From Lentzea atacamensis (GTDB lineage Bacteria; Actinomycetota; Actinomycetes; Mycobacteriales; Pseudonocardiaceae): a stretch of DNA of 64,000 bases. Shown here one piece after another: positions 1 through 8,176 of this stretch (position 1 is the stretch's first letter; every line of letters starts with the position of its first letter). Under the pieces are notes generated by a model. It searched no databases. It saw only the letters and a list, made by a program, of their open reading frames with translations, and was not told the origin of the DNA. Both the position numbers and the translations under genes were made by a program. Location of the stretch: NCBI RefSeq assembly GCF_003269295.1, contig NZ_QLTT01000005.1, positions 248,001 through 312,000 on the forward strand, read 5' to 3'.

Positions 1-810
1 AACAACACCGTTACCTACCTCCAGTCGACCAGACGACATCGGGAGAACGCCAGCAGCCAATGGTCAAGTGCTCACGCCAAGCGCTAGACGCGGCACGACA
101 TCCCTTCAGCGGTCACTCCCCCAGCCACCAGCGAGCGCACGAACCACGGGCAGGACTCACCAACTCCGAACGAGCCAAGTGCTCACCCGCTGAGCAGCCA
201 TCTCGTTCCTGAACGTCGGCGCGCCACGGCGAAGTCTTCTGGGTCGCGGTCGAAGGTGAACTCGAACGGGTGAGGCCTCGTGATGTTCACCCAGGACATG
301 GACCGTTTGCTTCTGGGGCATCAGCTGGCTGCGGCGACGATGTTCGGCCGGTGTGGCCCGCGCGAGCAACAGGTGGAACGCTGCTCGCGCCCGCTCCAGC
401 TCGTTGTGCACCGCGCGCGGTGCGGACCACCGGGAGGCGCGCTGCACCGGCGCTACCGAACCCACGCGGTTGCTGGCTGCTCAACAACGCCTCTGAGCAC
501 CGCCAAACCACTCGCGCGTTCCACCGCGTCCGGCGGAGCTCGGGCCCGGCGAGGTCAAGAGTTCCCCGCCGCGTCCCCCGTATGCCTTCGCTCCACACAG
601 GACGGCTCAGCCGGCATCACGCTTCGGCGGCGCGACTGCGGTCCGCGGCGGCGGCACTGTGCCGAGCAGCAGCGGCGTGGTGTTCCGCGGCGCCGCGGCC
701 ACACGGGCTGTTGCCTGGCATGGGCTGCTGCTCTCGTGCTTCAGCTGCGCGGCGCTGGGCTTCGGTCAGTGCGACGCAAGTCCCCGCGGAGGCGCCCGGC
801 ACCGCCGCGG
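1..810. other. Gene-poor left edge
   Basis: No intact gene is visible in this stretch before the phosphatase stop at 811. It contains the DinB-like remnant at 325-414 (minus). Another minus-strand open stretch of about 28 codons ends at 183 and reads as a natural C-terminus (FEFTFDRDPEDF). The remaining open frames are arginine-rich and look like high-GC shadow frames. Confidence 0.5.
325..414 (-). pseudogene. DinB-like N-terminal remnant
   Basis: About 30 codons encode AVHNELERARAAFHLLLARA followed by TPAE, which matches the first helix of actinobacterial DinB/maleylpyruvate-isomerase-like proteins (usually around 170 aa). The frame loses similarity after TPAEHRRRSQ, before the GTRWTN segment expected next. 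A very similar fragment lies at 43774-43929. What is seen is only the fragment; that it derives from a former DinB gene is inference. Confidence 0.4.
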
Positions 811-1839
811 TCAGCCAACCGGGTTGTCGCGCAGGCGAGTCACGGTGGCAGCAGGAGCTTCGGGCATGCGGACCAGCGGCTGCAGCGGAAGCCTGACGTT
901 GGTGTCGGACGTGCTTTCGAGGTGCTGCAACATGATGCCTTCACGGAGCGCCCATGGGCAGATCCGCAGGCGTTGCACTCCCAGTGCGCTCATCGTCACG
1001 TGCGCCACGACCGCTCCCGCCAGGATCTGCTTGGCCCGCGGCCGCGACACCCCGCGCAACCGGCCCCGCTGGGCCGCCGACATCCCGGCCAGCCGCGGGA
1101 TCCACCTCTGCACGTCCTCGATGGTCAGTTCCCGTCGCACGAACGGGCCCTCACGTTGAGGCGGTGCCCCGGCCAGGCGCGCGAGCTGCTTGAACGTCTT
1201 GGACGTGGCGACGATCCGGCGAGGCATGCTCTCCCAGCGCAGCCGGTCGACCACCTCGCCCAGCGTGTCGCTGACGTACCGGCGCAGCGCCCTGACCTCC
1301 GCCCGTTTCGGCGGGTCGTGGTGCAGGAACGCCCGTGTCAACCGGCCCGCCCCGACCGGCAACGACAGGGCGAGCTCGGGGTCGGCATCGCGGCCGAGCG
1401 CGATCTCCATCGAGCCGCCGCCGATGTCGAGCAGCAGCAGACGGCCGACCGACCACCCGTACCATCGGTGCGCGGCCAGATACGTCAGGCGTGCTTCCTC
1501 CTCGCCCGCGAGGAACTGCGGCCGGATGCCCACCGTCCGCTGGATGCGGTCGATGATCTCGTCCCGGTTGGTCGCGTCCCGCACCGCGGACGTGGCGAAC
1601 GGGTACAGCTGGTCGACGCCGAGGCGATGGGCTGCGTCGACCGCCTCCGCCACCGCGACCGTGACGCGCTCCACGCCCTCTGGACTCACCGATCCGTCCG
1701 GTGTGATCTCCTCGCCCAGCAGCGTCGGCGACTTCACCGAGTGGGCCGGCAGCGGCGGAGCACCCGGCCGCACGTCGACCACCTGCAACTGCGCCGAGTT
1801 CGACCCGATGTCCAGCACACCAAGACGCATGCAGTGCAC
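811..1839 (-). CDS. Ppx/GppA-family exopolyphosphatase
   Basis: This is an ASKHA-fold phosphatase of the Ppx/GppA family, expected to hydrolyse inorganic polyphosphate or pppGpp in the cytosol. The N-terminal nucleotide-binding loop LDIGSNSAQLQ lies near residue 9 and the second phosphate loop LLLDIGGGSMEIALG is near residue 135; both are diagnostic. About 342 aa matches the short, single-module actinobacterial Ppx type lacking a C-terminal HD domain. I chose the GTG at 1839 because AGGAGG sits 7 bases upstream (1847-1852); an ATG follows three codons later at 1830. It is divergent from the DUF4383 gene at 1947. Polyphosphate/ppGpp turnover fits the stress theme of the region. No defect is seen. 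Confidence 0.88.
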   Translation of the reverse strand: MHCMRLGVLDIGSNSAQLQVVDVRPGAPPLPAHSVKSPTLLGEEITPDGSVSPEGVERVTVAVAEAVDAAHRLGVDQLYPFATSAVRDATNRDEIIDRIQRTVGIRPQFLAGEEEARLTYLAAHRWYGWSVGRLLLLDIGGGSMEIALGRDADPELALSLPVGAGRLTRAFLHHDPPKRAEVRALRRYVSDTLGEVVDRLRWESMPRRIVATSKTFKQLARLAGAPPQREGPFVRRELTIEDVQRWIPRLAGMSAAQRGRLRGVSRPRAKQILAGAVVAHVTMSALGVQRLRICPWALREGIMLQHLESTSDTNVRLPLQPLVRMPEAPAATVTRLRDNPVG

Positions 1840-1875
1840 ATACCCGCCTCCTGGCCGGCCAACCACCGCAGGCTC

Positions 1876-1900
1876 AGTTTGTCCTTCACGGCCGGGGGTA
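1876..1900 (+). promoter_or_regulatory. SigB/SigF-type promoter candidate
   Basis: AGTTT, a 15-base spacer, then GGGTA, matching the group-3 stress sigma consensus of actinobacteria (GTTT-N15-GGGTA). It lies 47 bases before the DUF4383 gene start and inside the divergent gap with ppx. Confidence 0.5.
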
Positions 1901-1946
1901 GCCGGATCTCGACCGAAGCGGTTCCCCGCCCCCAACGGGAGTTGTC

Positions 1947-2390
1947 ATGTCCCGAACCGAGATGACCGCCCGCACCGCCGTGCAGAAGGCCGCCCTGGCC
2001 ATCGCCGCGGTGTTCGCGCTCGTGGGCATCGCCGGGTTCATTCCCGGGCTCACGATCGACTACGACGCGATGGAGTTCGCCGGCCACGAGTCGCAGGCGA
2101 TGTTGCTCGGCGTCTTCATGGTGTCGATCCTGCACAACATCGTGCATCTCGCCTTCGGCGTCGTCGGGTTCCTGATGGCTCGCACGGGGAACGGCGCGTA
2201 CTGGTTCCTCGTCGGCGGCAGCATCGTCTATCTGCTGCTGTGGCTGTACGGCCTGCTGATCGACCACGAGAGCCAGGCCAACTTCGTACCGCTGAACAAC
2301 GCCGACAACTGGCTGCACCTGCTGCTCGGGCTCGGCATGATCGGCCTCGGACTCGCGCTGGGCCGCCGCCGCACCGCCGGACGGCGTTAG
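1947..2390 (+). CDS. DUF4383-type four-helix membrane protein
   Basis: A 147-aa protein with four hydrophobic segments (about residues 14-34, 52-75, 82-106 and 113-138), separated by short polar loops and ending in a basic tail GRRRTAGRR. The pattern of an HNIVHLAFG segment in the second helix and NADNWLHLLLGLGMI before the fourth is characteristic of DUF4383, a family of actinobacterial inner-membrane proteins of unknown role, often seen in stress regulons. The ATG at 1947 has GGAG five bases upstream. A SigB-type promoter at 1876-1900 and a strong hairpin at 2433-2466 make it look monocistronic. No biochemical function is known to me. Confidence 0.85.
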   Translation: MSRTEMTARTAVQKAALAIAAVFALVGIAGFIPGLTIDYDAMEFAGHESQAMLLGVFMVSILHNIVHLAFGVVGFLMARTGNGAYWFLVGGSIVYLLLWLYGLLIDHESQANFVPLNNADNWLHLLLGLGMIGLGLALGRRRTAGRR

Positions 2391-2432
2391 CATCCCCAGT
2401 AGAGCATCCCACCTGGACCACTCCGGTGAGTA

Positions 2433-2466
2433 CCGCCGGCGCGGACGCCACTTCCCGCGCCGGCGG
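2433..2466 (+). terminator. Rho-independent-like terminator
   Basis: Perfect 12-bp stem (CCGCCGGCGCGG pairing with CCGCGCCGGCGG) with a loop of about 10 bases, followed by CTTT. It lies 43 bases after the DUF4383 stop. Confidence 0.7.
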
Positions 2467-2641
2467 CTTTACGTGCGCGGCACGGTGGTCCGCGCTCAGC
2501 CGTGAACACTTCTCCCGTCGGCTGATGGACCAGGTCGCCGCGCTTGATCCATCGGACCAGAGGACCCGACGCGCCGTCCGGCAGGACGCCGTTGTGGCGT
2601 GAGTTGCCGAGCGGTACATCGCCTGCCGCACCACGTTCCCG

Positions 2642-3058
2642 TCAGGCCGCCTCGGGGTGGGGTGGGAAGGCGGCATCGGTGGCGTCGCGGATGACGCGGT
2701 AGCAGCTGCAGGCGTTGGTTTCCAGGCGATCGCGGTCGCGCACGGTGATGCTGCCGCGGCTGTAGCGGATGCAGCCGTCTTCGGCCAGTGCACCGGCGAC
2801 TTCGCTGACCGACGAGCGGCGCACCGCCAGCATCTGGGCGAGGAACTCCTGAGTGAGGGGGAACCGGTCGCTGTGCATTCGATCGGCGGTCATCAGCAGC
2901 CAGCGGGCACAGCGTTGCCGAGTCTGGTGGCTGCGGTTGCATGTCGGCGGACATCGATTCGTCACGTGCCGGCGCAGCGAAGCCCAGGTGGGCCATCGCA
3001 CCGCGCTGGAGGTGCGTCCGGCACGGGTCGTCCAGGTCGACGCTTCGCTATCGCGCAT
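2642..3058 (-). pseudogene. Crp/Fnr-type DNA-binding domain, N-terminus missing
   Basis: From about residue 41 the frame reads CNRSHQTRQRCARWLL, then FPLTQEFLAQMLAVRRSSVS and a wing GCIRYSRGSITVRDRDRLE. This is the C-terminal winged helix-turn-helix of a Crp-like family (CNR-H-EQRLARWLLM, FPLTQEFLA-MLGVRR) that normally follows a 130-residue cNMP-binding-like domain. Here only about 40 unrelated residues precede it, and I find no sensor domain in any minus frame upstream to about 3300. It is probably a decayed regulator retaining only its DNA-binding half. It could alternatively be a short HTH-only protein; the ATG at 3058 has no clear ribosome-binding site. Confidence 0.55.
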
Positions 3059-3572
3059 TGTGACCGAGGTGGTTACCAGACGGCACAGGTCCCCTTCCGT
3101 CCTCTCGACAACACCTGTCGGCGGTGCGACCGCTTCCCCCAGCGATCCACACGACGCGCCATATCGGCCAAGGACAGCAACATGTGATGGCTTCTACACC
3201 ACGCGCCCCCGGCAGATTCCGGCGGCCACCGCAACGCGGCGCTGACGGCCATCGCCGAGACCCGTCACCAAACCGTGTGACAGCGGCAGGCGTGACTGCT
3301 CGGCGGGATTGGACATCGTCCACTGTGGCCGGTAACGGTCGGGCGAGGCCATCGACGCCACACCAACAACAAGGTTTATTTCGACAACCTTCGGGTAGTG
3401 CGAACCGAAGGGCCCAGCCGGCAGGAGGTCACGTGCGAGGACGGTTGTGAGTAACCGGGTATGGCTCTACCGTGAGAACACCACACCAGAATGCCGAACA
3501 CCGCGAAATGTCGTTGTCTGGGTTGAACACGCAGGCTGGCCAACCACGCGCGGACGCTTGAGAAGAGCATCC
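3059..3572. other. 514-base gap upstream of the STAS gene
   Basis: No convincing coding sequence on either strand; the open frames are arginine-rich shadows. The only signal I can support is the SigB-type promoter at 3373-3397, which faces the STAS gene. Confidence 0.5.
3373..3397 (+). promoter_or_regulatory. SigB/SigF-type promoter candidate (best match in window)
   Basis: GGTTT, exactly 15 bases, GGGTA: a full match to the stress sigma consensus. It lies 176 bases upstream of the STAS anti-sigma antagonist, the type of gene usually autoregulated by SigB. Confidence 0.6.
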
Positions 3573-3573
3573 C

Positions 3574-3948
3574 ATGCACGCTCTCTTCCGCTCCGACGAC
3601 ACCCAGGCCCTGACGATCACAACCCACACCTGCCAAGGCTTTCCGGTCACAGCCGTGCACGGCGAGATCGACATGTGCACCGAAGAGCTGTTCCGTGTCG
3701 TGCTGAAGCAACAGCTGGCGAACAAGCCGTCCGTTCTGGTGGTCGACCTGCGCGGAGTCACCTTCCTCGGCTCGTCCGGCATCAACGTCCTGCTGACCGG
3801 TCACGCCGACGCCAAGCTCATCGGTACGCGATTGGCGGTAGTGGCCAACCAGCGAGCCGTGCTGATGCCGCTGTCGGTCACCGGCATCGATCTCGTCTTC
3901 GACCTTCACCACGATCTGCACGAGGCGCTGCGCGTTCACGCTGCCTAG
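3574..3948 (+). CDS. STAS-domain anti-sigma factor antagonist
   Basis: A 124-aa single STAS domain of the RsbV/SpoIIAA type. The segment VLVVDLRGVTFLGSSGINVL (residues 54-73) contains the conserved beta-strand and the Ser67/Ser68 pair, one of which is the expected phosphorylation site for a partner RsbW-like kinase. In the unphosphorylated state such proteins bind the anti-sigma kinase and release the sigma factor. Candidate partners in this window are the ATPase at 23709 (kinase) and the PP2C phosphatase at 5936 (reactivation), but pairing is inference. The start ATG follows GAGAAGAGCATCCC. It is preceded by a SigB-type promoter, consistent with feedback control. It converges on the GAF-ANTAR gene at 3969. 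Confidence 0.85.
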   Translation: MHALFRSDDTQALTITTHTCQGFPVTAVHGEIDMCTEELFRVVLKQQLANKPSVLVVDLRGVTFLGSSGINVLLTGHADAKLIGTRLAVVANQRAVLMPLSVTGIDLVFDLHHDLHEALRVHAA

Positions 3949-3968
3949 AGCGAGCCCCTGCTGCGCAG

Positions 3969-4783
3969 TCACTCGCCTGACGGGACGGAGACGTCTAGTT
4001 CGTCATGGTGTGCGATGACGGTCGCGGCGAGCTGGACCAGCTTGACGTTGAGATCTTGAGAGGTGCGCCGCAGCACGTCGAAGGCCTCGTCGGCGGACAT
4101 TCCGCGCCGGCTCATCAGGATGCCCTTTGCCTGGCCGATCACATCCCTGGAGTCGATCGCATTGCGCAGGTGAACAGCCCGGAGCTCAGCTGCTCCGACG
4201 GCCTGGGTGTGGGCCAGGGCCAGCGAGGCGTGTGTTGCCAGCAGCAGCGCCATGTCCTCGTCAGCCTCCTCCAGGCCACGTGGACGATGGGAGTAGACGT
4301 TCAAAGCACCGGAAAGCAGCGGTAGCTCCGCGTTCGGCAGCAACGTGGTGGATAGCACCGCGCCTACGCCGTACCCGGCGGCGGCCGGACCGAAGCGCGG
4401 CCACTTGGACTCGGCCGCCAGATCGAAGCTGCCCGCCACACCGGGGCCTAACCCGAGTGCCGCGTCCAGGCAGGGACCCTCGCCGAGGTCGTATTGCAGC
4501 TGATCCAACGTGCCCGCCACCGGGTCGGTCTCGACAGGTGTGTGGAAGTGCCCGTCCGGCGTCCGCAGCGTGACCGACGCCAGATCCGCGCCCGGCACAG
4601 CCGCAGCGTCGCGTGCGTCACCTGTTCGAGCACCACAGCCACGGTGTCGGCATCCAGCAGCGAGTGGGTCAACGTCGCGAACTGCTGAGCGAGCGGCCCC
4701 AGCGGGAACCAGTGATCCCCCGCCACCGGACCGGCGACGAACCGCGCCTTGTCCCGAGCCCAATCCCACTCGCTCGGCTGCAT
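3969..4783 (-). pseudogene. GAF-ANTAR regulator broken by a single-base deletion
   Basis: Two frames join into one 270-residue GAF-ANTAR protein. The N-terminal frame starts at the ATG at 4783 (MQPSEWDWARDK) and reads to VTHATLRLC; the rest continues one frame over from PGADLASVTLRTPDG. It keeps the GAF signature DLGEGPCLDA and the C-terminal RNA-binding ANTAR helices (RDVIGQAKGILMSRRGMSAD). Restoring one base near 4597 (CTG-CGG-CTG-[G]TG-CCG) would heal the reading frame. ANTAR proteins bind paired hexaloop hairpins in mRNA and act as antiterminators; the GAF domain senses an unknown ligand. Either a recent inactivation or an assembly error. Two intact paralogues are at 7408 and 24417. Confidence 0.8.
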
Positions 4784-5026
4784 GGCCGCTACCTCGGTTC
4801 TCCCGCTCCCACCCGTCGCGGGTGCGGACGGTGACCGGCGCGTCGGCCCCGCGCTGGTGAACGCCGGCCCGTCTGAACACCAGTCACCTTCGCGGCCAAG
4901 CGCAGGGTCAGCCCGACGTCCAGTCGCTACTGGTCAACGTACATCGCATCGGAGGTTTCGGCGATGCCCTGCACCGTGTGTCCGTGAGAATCGCTCGGTG
5001 AAACCGCGGTGGTGGCCGTCGGCCAC

Positions 5027-5299
5027 TCAGGTAGCACGCTCGGGTCCTTGGCGGGGGCATTCCGGTGCCTGAGCCTGCACGATGTTCACGGTGTCGACCA
5101 CCGACACGGTGCTGTCGGGCAGTCTCACCGGCACCCACAGGTGAGAGGTCTCCGGATCGACCACGTGCGCCCCGAGGACCACGCCGCACAAGAAGACAGC
5201 GGGGTGCAGCGCATCGGGGTTGAGGTAGGTGACGACCGCGCCGCGGTCAGGGCGTGGCGTGATGGGCATGGTGAAGTCCGTGGGGTCGGAAGCTCGCAC
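5027..5299 (-). CDS. Small hypothetical protein
   Basis: About 80-90 aa with natural-looking composition rather than a shadow frame: a core RGAVVTYLNPDALHPAVFLC, then VVLGAHVVDPETSHLWVPVRLPDS as two likely short segments. The start is either GTG at 5299 or ATG at 5269; neither has a convincing ribosome-binding site. I do not recognise a family. It lies between the broken GAF-ANTAR gene and the excision-like protein at 5427, all on the minus strand. Confidence 0.45.
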   Translation of the reverse strand: MRASDPTDFTMPITPRPDRGAVVTYLNPDALHPAVFLCGVVLGAHVVDPETSHLWVPVRLPDSTVSVVDTVNIVQAQAPECPRQGPERAT

Positions 5300-5426
5300 C
5301 GGTTCGTTGCTGTGCAGCCTCAGGGGTATGAGGTCGGTTGCTCGACGTTCTGTTCGGATACCCGCGACAGGCCGGTGAAATCACGAGAAGGCGAGTTGCT
5401 GCCACGGATCATCGCGGCGACCAAGC

Positions 5427-5909
5427 TCATCGCACGCCTGAAGGCGCTGGACGGTCAGAGCGCGGCCACACGTACGGCAGATCGTCCGGAACTTCCGGGA
5501 AGAACCGGCGGTAATGCCCAGGATTCTTGCGCACCAGGGCGGATTGGTGGCTGCGGTGCATGGCTTCGTCACCCAGCCAGCCAGGCACCTCACCCTCGGC
5601 GGCGAGCTCGTCCTGGCTGCGAACCGTCGTGATCTGCTTGGCGTGCAACAGATCCGCGCGCATCGTGGCCTCACACGTGTCGCGGAACCCCGCCGCGCAC
5701 CACACAGCGCAGATCTCCAGGCCGTATCGCACGAGCGCTTCCTCGTATCCCGCCCACATCCGCGCCGCCGGGTGGTGGCGCCAGCCGTGACCGGGCACCG
5801 TCAGTGCGCGCTGCAGCTGGAGCGCCTCAACTCGTTGCCTGCCGAGCCTGCGCTGATCCAGAACCCGCGCGGTGGCGGCGAAATCGGGGTACGGCAAGAA
5901 TGTTTGCAC
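5427..5909 (-). CDS. MSMEG_6728-type pyrimidine-dimer-glycosylase-like protein
   Basis: A 160-aa protein that begins VQTFLPYPDFAATARVLDQR, continues RLGRQRVEALQLQRAL and HPAARMWAGYEEALVRYG, and has a late KNPGHYRRFFPEVPDDLPYVW. This is the pattern I associate with the actinobacterial MSMEG_6728 family, related to the Pyr_excise (phage T4 endonuclease V-like) group; the DNA-repair role is family inference. I prefer the GTG at 5909 because the conserved sequence starts immediately there; the open frame extends to 5966 but would overlap the PP2C gene. It lies 26 bases after the PP2C stop and is probably co-transcribed. Confidence 0.65.
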   Translation of the reverse strand: MQTFLPYPDFAATARVLDQRRLGRQRVEALQLQRALTVPGHGWRHHPAARMWAGYEEALVRYGLEICAVWCAAGFRDTCEATMRADLLHAKQITTVRSQDELAAEGEVPGWLGDEAMHRSHQSALVRKNPGHYRRFFPEVPDDLPYVWPRSDRPAPSGVR

Positions 5910-5935
5910 ACGGCTCGGATACCCGCCGTCACCGC

Positions 5936-7354
5936 TCACAACCTCAGCTCGTCCCGCTTGATCCATCGAGCGAGCAGGACGGACGCGTCGTCTTGCAGTA
6001 CGTCGTTCTGGTGTGCCAGCACGGCTTTGACCAGTCTGCGCGCCGTCTCGGGTGGCGGGTGCGCCGCGGCGGCTTCCCGTTCGAGAAAGTCCGTCAGCCG
6101 CGTCTCACCGAAGAACTCTCCATTGTGGTCACGTGCTTCGGTCACGCCGTCGGTGTGCAGGACGAGCCAGTCGTCGGACTGCAGCACCTCCTCGGCGATG
6201 GTGAGTTCGCCGGTTCCCAGGCCGAAAGGTCGCCGGTGCCCGCCGGTGAGGCGTTTGACGACCTTGCCAGACCGCATCAGCAGCGGCGGTGGGTGGCCGG
6301 CATTGACGTACCGCAGCCGCCCGCTGATCAGGTCCAGTTCGGCCAGGACACCGGTCGCGAACGCGCCGTGGGGGAACTGGGTGTTGATCGTCTCGTCCAT
6401 GGCACGGGCCTGTTCGAACAGGCCGTGCCCGGCGCGGCGGGTGCTGCGGCAGGCGGCCAGCGCGGCGGCGGTCACGAAGCCGCTGCGCATGGTGTGCCCG
6501 ACGGCGTCGAAGATCGCCAGTGACGCCATGTCCGTCGACAAGGAGTAGTCGAAGGCGTCACCACCGACCTCGTAGCAGGGCTCCAGCATGCCGGCGACGG
6601 CGAAGCTGTCCGTGGCGGCCGTGAGCGGCGGCAGCAACTGCCAGATCAGGTCTGCGGCGGGTGTCCTGGGCCTCTGCAGGCGGACGACGTCCAGTCCGTC
6701 GCCGTAGTGCGTGCTGATGGTGACCAGGTGACCGATGAGGGTCGACAGCCATTGGCACCGCTCGCGCAGGTCGGGGTCGTGCAGGTCCGTTCCTTCTTGC
6801 AGGGTCATGTCGAGCACGCCGAGGCGTTCCACCCCATCGAGCAGAGGCACCCACAACCGCGGGTGTCCGTCGGTGGTGGACGGCACGGTCTCTACCGTCC
6901 TGAACGCCCGGCCCGGCAGGGTGGAGTCCACTCCGAGCGGTGTGAGGCCTGCATTTTCTCGGTCGCACAGCGGATGCAGGACGCGCTGGTCGTAGTCGAC
7001 GAGATAGATCGTGATCTCCAGGCCCAGTGCCTGACCGGCGCGCGCTACGACGACGGGGAGGCGTTCCGGCGGTGCCTGGTGCATGCCGTCGAGCAACTTC
7101 ACCAGTCCGGCCAGCGGGCCGGTGCGCGGGCTTGCCTGTGACCGGAACGTGTAGGGAACCCGGTGCGGCCAGGTGAGCTCGTCAAGACGCTCGTTGACCG
7201 CGTGCGCCAGCACGTCCCGCTGCAACGCGGACAAAGGCATGAGTCCGTGCAGGTACGCGTCGACCTCCATCAGGCCTGCGTCTCCACCGAGGGCGAAGTA
7301 CCGCGTCCACAACTGCTGCAGCGTCAGGTCGGATCGGATGAAGGCGAGCGACAT
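5936..7354 (-). CDS. GAF-linked SpoIIE-type PP2C phosphatase
   Basis: A 472-aa protein. Residues 1-95 are an unassigned N-terminal region, about 100-215 resemble a GAF-like sensor, and about 240-465 form a SpoIIE/RsbU-type PPM phosphatase. Metal-binding and fold motifs visible are EVGGDAFDY, IFDAVGHTMRSGF, YVNAGHPPPLL and WLVLHTDGVTEAR, with a late DDASVLLARW. Such enzymes dephosphorylate STAS antagonists and thereby activate alternative sigma factors. The STAS protein at 3574 and the STAS domain fused to the ligase at 8177 are possible substrates. It follows the GAF-ANTAR gene at 7408 by 53 bases on the same strand, so the cluster 9607 to 5427 reads as one operon. Confidence 0.88.
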   Translation of the reverse strand: MSLAFIRSDLTLQQLWTRYFALGGDAGLMEVDAYLHGLMPLSALQRDVLAHAVNERLDELTWPHRVPYTFRSQASPRTGPLAGLVKLLDGMHQAPPERLPVVVARAGQALGLEITIYLVDYDQRVLHPLCDRENAGLTPLGVDSTLPGRAFRTVETVPSTTDGHPRLWVPLLDGVERLGVLDMTLQEGTDLHDPDLRERCQWLSTLIGHLVTISTHYGDGLDVVRLQRPRTPAADLIWQLLPPLTAATDSFAVAGMLEPCYEVGGDAFDYSLSTDMASLAIFDAVGHTMRSGFVTAAALAACRSTRRAGHGLFEQARAMDETINTQFPHGAFATGVLAELDLISGRLRYVNAGHPPPLLMRSGKVVKRLTGGHRRPFGLGTGELTIAEEVLQSDDWLVLHTDGVTEARDHNGEFFGETRLTDFLEREAAAAHPPPETARRLVKAVLAHQNDVLQDDASVLLARWIKRDELRL

Positions 7355-7407
7355 CGCATGGCGTTGCTCGTCCTGCTGTGGTGATTATTGTTCGGAGGAC
7401 ATGGTGA

Positions 7408-8130
7408 TCAGCGGTCACGCCGGACGGTGGACCGGATCAGTGTGCCGGCCAGGTCGCGGACCTTCTTGTTCTCGTCGCGGGAGGCACGCGCCAGCATGGC
7501 GAACGCGGTTCCCTCGTCGACGTGTTCGCGCGCCATGAGGATGCCTTTGGCCATGCTGATCACGTCTCGGCCGCGCAACTGGTCGACGAGCGCGTCACTG
7601 AGTTTCCGAGCGTTGTCGAACGACCTCACGTTGGCCATCAGGATCGCCGCCTGCGCGGCGAACATCGTGAGCAGGTACTCGTCTCGGTCCCCGAACGTAC
7701 CGGGCTCGTGGCCGTACACCTTGATCGCACCGAGCGCATCACCTCCGGCGACCAACGGCGCGCTCAACGCCGCCCGCATAACCGACTCCCTGGCAGCTGA
7801 GATCCACCGCTGCCAGCGCTTCTCGCTGGCGATGTCGTCGACGCGGAACACGCGGCGTTGTTCCCATGCACTCAGGCATGGGCCCTCCCCCAGCTCGTAC
7901 TGAAGGTCGTCCAGGTGTTCCACGAGCGGATCGGTCGCCGCCGCGGTCGTCCTGCGTCCGTGCTCGTCCAGCAATGTCACGCCGGCTGCGGCGGCGCCGG
8001 GCAGCGCCTCCTCTGCCAGCGATGTCACGACGCTCAGTGCCGTGTGGACCGTCTCCCGCGACAGCAGCAAACCCGACATCCGCGCGGACACGGCTGCCAG
8101 TTCGTCGGCCAGCGGCAAGTCGTGGTCCAT
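7408..8130 (-). CDS. GAF-ANTAR RNA-binding regulator
   Basis: A 240-aa intact GAF-ANTAR protein. The GAF domain spans about residues 15-165 with the family signature YELGEGPCLSA near residue 82, and the ANTAR three-helix domain occupies about 180-235 (LRGRDVISMAKGILMARE). Proteins of this type bind dual-hairpin RNA motifs to prevent transcription termination; the signal sensed by the GAF domain is unknown. It sits 46 bases after the ligase-STAS gene and 53 bases before the PP2C phosphatase, all on the minus strand. A SigB-like element (8141-8165) ends 11 bases before the ATG. Confidence 0.88.
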   Translation of the reverse strand: MDHDLPLADELAAVSARMSGLLLSRETVHTALSVVTSLAEEALPGAAAAGVTLLDEHGRRTTAAATDPLVEHLDDLQYELGEGPCLSAWEQRRVFRVDDIASEKRWQRWISAARESVMRAALSAPLVAGGDALGAIKVYGHEPGTFGDRDEYLLTMFAAQAAILMANVRSFDNARKLSDALVDQLRGRDVISMAKGILMAREHVDEGTAFAMLARASRDENKKVRDLAGTLIRSTVRRDR

Positions 8131-8140
8131 CCGCCTGGCT

Positions 8141-8165
8141 TCCCCGCACGCACGGCACCAAAACG
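8141..8165 (-). promoter_or_regulatory. SigB-like promoter candidate (weak)
   Basis: On the minus strand, CGTTT, 15 bases, GGGGA, one mismatch from GGGTA, ending 11 bases before the GAF-ANTAR start at 8130. It overlaps the tail of the upstream gene, so it may be chance. Confidence 0.3.
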
Positions 8166-8176
8166 GCCGGACACGA

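Noticed and set aside
157..465. Intact 102-aa protein at the left edge
   Set aside because: Only about 30 residues look like a natural protein (the DinB remnant); the rest is Arg-rich.
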